NCBI RefSeq assembly: GCF_031755915.1
Contig: NC_083383.1
Coordinates: 24,169,001 to 24,233,000 of the forward strand
Length of the DNA: 64,000 nt
Origin: Ziziphus jujuba
Lineage: Eukaryota > Streptophyta > Magnoliopsida > Rosales > Rhamnaceae
Direction: 5' to 3'
The notes below the pieces were generated by a model. That model was not told the origin of the DNA, did no database searches, and saw nothing but the letters and a program-made list of their open reading frames with translations. How positions within the stretch are numbered: the first letter of the stretch is position 1; each line of letters opens with the position of its first letter. Shown here piece by piece: positions 60,831 to 64,000 of this stretch. The translations under genes were made by a program, and so were the position numbers.

Positions 60831-61250
60831 CCTTACGCTGGAGAGGCATGGGCAAAACAAGTCCCTGGCATTAGTCAATCATGTTCTTCAGCAAGATTCA
60901 GATTGTATCGACTAAGCACTTTTGGTTGTCTTAGGGCTCCTAGATGGCCTTCACCATGTCTGCCATTGTAACCTCATTTTGCATAACTTCTTTCCTTTAG
61001 TTTTTTCTACGGCTTTGATGGGAATTGGAGTCTCCTTCACCTCCATTTACCATGCTTCGAGTTCTCATAGTTTTCAGCAGAATTTTCAATTCTGGCTTGC
61101 TTCTTGGCTCCCTAGCAAAGTCACCTTTAATGTTAAGGTCGAAATATGTCACGGCCTTTGCAAAAGTGCCTTTGGATCTTTAGACTTCACATATTTATCC
61201 ATATTTAGGCTAGCCTTGGATGAACTGCTCTTAAACCTGGATTGAACCCA
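60831..61250 (-). other. Probable upstream part of the decayed gag
   Basis: Less AT-rich than its surroundings. On the minus strand it contains many stops. Composition and position suggest the 5' part of the same element; no motif confirms it. Confidence 0.35.
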
Positions 61251-62917
61251 TTAGATTATTGATGAATGTTAGCCAAGTCAATGCTCTCCATAAGTATGAC
61301 TCTTGATGATACACCTAATCACAAGTCCAAGAAAAAGAGAGACCTCCTAAAAAAAAAAGTCATGAAAATAATTCTCAACTAAGGCAAATTAAATAAAAAT
61401 TTATACATAATATAAAGTCATATTTATAACTCCATAAAAAAAGTAAAGCAAATGGAGAAAATGGTTTTGAGGGAGAAGGAGAGCAAGCTTTGCAATGCAG
61501 TTCTATAAATGATATTTTCTTTTAGTGGCTTATCTAAGAAAGAAGCCAACTACACAAATTAGATTTAGATAGAGTAATGATTCCATAAGGTTAAAATTTA
61601 GGAGCATGAATTTCAACTCACGTATCTCTCTATTTTTTCTAATTTTCCTCTCCCTACGTAGCTGAAATCCAGAGATTACCCAATGTATATGGCTAGAATG
61701 AAGGAGAAGAAGATTAAATAGAAGATTCAAAAAAAATCCACAACTAAAGGAGATAGTCCCCTTTATATAGGTCTAAAACCTTCTTTTAATATTCTTTTTA
61801 CCTATCATTTTATTTGATGCACCTTGAATAATATAAAGCTTTCTTGTAATTATGGTGGACAAGGGAACCAAAGAATTTAAAGAAAATCATCTTTTTTCCC
61901 CTTAAATAACATCTAGAGTGGATAAACTAAGAGTTTGAATTCAGCTTCGAATTGTATAAGGTCATCCATAGATATGTGGGCTCTTCTGAATTTTATAAAA
62001 GGAAAAGAAAATCATTTTTCTTACATTTCCTTTAAATGATTGATGGTAAATGGCTTCTTGGAAAAATAAGAGAAAAAGGGTTTTATGGGTAAGTGTGAGT
62101 GAAGATGTGATGTCTTTCTTGTAAAAAATAACTTTTTGTTAAACAAATAAATTTTGGTGTAAAGGAAAATATACCCTCCTTCTAGAAACATTATCTCACT
62201 TTTCCATAATACATATACATAATATATTTGGCATGAGAGGAATTCAAACAATATATAGATAGACACACACACACACACATACACATACTTTATAGATATA
62301 TATATATATATATATATAATTACTACAGAGAGAGCTAGTCTGCATATTTGAGAGCGTGTCCCTCAAGACATTATAATTTGATGTCAATTTAATCAAAATA
62401 CGTGTTTAACAAATAACTCCTTTTTTCACACACAAAAAAAAAAAAATTATTTTCCTCTCTTTCTAAAATATCTAAAATTTCAAGCCCTTCTCCTGAAGTT
62501 CTTAAAATTTCAATCACCAACTACCAAAAGATCACCAGCTCTTAATTAAGACAAATCTCAACTAGTCGTGATTCTATTTTGAAGTCAATCTTTACTGCTG
62601 AACACTCACCACTGCTTTTCCATTGGATCTGTCTTTGAGCTTTCTACCATAAATTAGGCATGGGGTATGTGCCTAGCAAAATTGCTTGCAAGGAAATCTC
62701 CTAATTTTTGCCTCAAATTGATATCTTGGTACGAGATTTGGCTAGTATTTGGATCTTATTTCTATCATCTGTTTATTGATCTGGTTATGTCTCCTATTTC
62801 GTTTGATCATTGGTTTGCCTCTATTTTTTTTTTGGTTATTTTCGAAAATTATAACAGTGTTTTTTTTTTTTTTTAAAATTTTTGATCCACCACAATGGTA
62901 AATTATGACATTGGAAG

Positions 62918-62948
<31 letters not shown>

Positions 62949-64000
62949 CCTAATAGTCAACATTTACAATTCACCTTATAGTTGAATCCTTGTTGAAGTA
63001 TCTAGTTAAAGGAGATAAGTATGGCATATAAGATTTTTTTAGCAAGGGCTTAATATAGTGTTGTGGTGTCTTAGATTTGAGTAGTGAGTGGAAGATTCTG
63101 AGATGTGTAAAGTGCCAAATTAAGATGTCTAAAGTGCCAAATTAAATTGCCTTAAAGATGTTTTTACTTTTTCTCATTCTTGACCCCTAAAAATTAAAGC
63201 CAGTAAGTGGACATCACTTATTACATGCCAAGGTTTGTTAATTTTGCCTTGTAAGTCACAGTAATATAAAGGCAAATTGTTTTGCCTAAATAGTATATGG
63301 TACATGCTCAAAAGTAATACTAGTGGAAGACAAATACTAAAGAATCTATGATCTCTTTTGGTTGAATAATTCAATTTCAATAATTGCTTCTTCTTTTTTT
63401 AACTTTTGTAAAAGTGCTAATTATAAATTATTTCTTTTCTTAAATATATATAGTAAGAAGGTTTAGGCTATAAGGGTTTGCTTTATATTGAATGTTTTAG
63501 ACTACTTGAATATATACTATGATTGGTTTTTTAAATGTATGTAGGCTTAAAAATCAATCTCTTTGAAGTTTTATTATTATTATTATTATTATTTTGTTAT
63601 TTTATTGACTTACACTCTAGTGTGTGATTTATAATTTGCACAGCTTCAGTGTCAACATCTAGTATAAATGAAAGTGCTTGGTAACAAAAATAATGGTTAT
63701 ATGAAACTACAGATATCTCATTTAGAAAAAAATTCAAATGGAAAATTTTGGAAATGCAATAATAATAAGGTAAATATATAAAAATTATATATTGTATTGT
63801 GTTACAAAATATATGAATCAATTAATTATTTATTATATGGGTGTTCCTTAATATGGTAACTATTGTAGAAAGTTTATATTGGACGGCCTAATTATAGAAA
63901 TCAAATGATGTCATTTTACATTAATTGTATTTTAATCAAATGGTATGACAACTAAGAAGATCTTACTTAGTCAAATGGTTATAATTGATTAATCAATTAA
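61251..64000. other. AT-rich terminal stretch, no gene
   Basis: Contains (CA)n at 62264-62284, TA at 62295-62319, T-runs at 62862-62873 and 62919-62939, a short direct repeat AAGTGCCAAATTAA (63110 and 63132) and a TTA run near 63571-63593. No coding sequence, RNA gene or element ends recognised. Confidence 0.45.

Noticed and set aside
1..64000. CRISPR arrays, bacterial operons, integrons or prophage
   Set aside because: Introns, tRNA form, retrotransposons and gene families are plant nuclear; direct repeats here are not regularly spaced with unique spacers.

Overview
This is a stretch of nuclear DNA from a flowering plant, very probably a eudicot. It is AT-rich and has GT-AG introns, a plant AP2/ERF pair, a PLS-class pentatricopeptide-repeat gene, a nuclear tRNA gene, and layered plant retrotransposon debris. 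Three gene types lie in the order ERF021-like, NTF2/SnoaL-like, PPR. As I recall the Arabidopsis map, their counterparts At1g71450, At1g71480 and At1g71490 are also close together on chromosome 1, so I read the right half as an ancestral gene block inflated by repeats. The species cannot be named from the sequence.

Layout. Positions 1-11.7 kb are transposon debris. It holds a Ty3/gypsy polyprotein tail (minus strand), an old long LTR (1.4-3.26 kb), a decayed Ty1/copia pol fragment (3.6-4.6 kb), and a second old LTR of the same family (5.1-11.66 kb). The second LTR is split by two later insertions. One is a complete 2,856-bp solo LTR with TG...CA ends and a perfect 5-bp target duplication. The other is a 309-bp element carrying a 5S-rRNA-like promoter, i.e. 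a Cassandra-type TRIM solo LTR.

At 12.86-13.41 kb (minus) and 39.90-40.47 kb (plus) are two closely related intronless DREB-type ERF genes in divergent orientation, about 26.5 kb apart. Their upstream regions match in blocks for about 500 bp, and both carry an 8-codon overlapping upstream ORF. The DNA between them has no convincing intact gene. It holds a MITE, a SINE-like fragment, a reversed LTR of the long-LTR type, a hAT-like end, a LINE RNase H remnant, minisatellites and a near-perfect palindrome. A MuDR-like transposase fragment lies at 44.4-44.9 kb.

From 45.9 kb the gene block resumes: a five-exon plastid-type NTF2/SnoaL-like gene (plus), tRNA-Pro(UGG) (minus), and a PPR gene of the E/E+ subgroup (minus) with a probable intron in its 5' leader. 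The NTF2-like and PPR genes converge. The last 6 kb hold a decayed retrotransposon gag (minus) and AT-rich DNA with no gene I can support. The genes do not form a pathway: a stress- or development-type transcription factor pair, a probable plastid protein of unknown activity, and an organelle RNA-processing factor are neighbours by ancestry.
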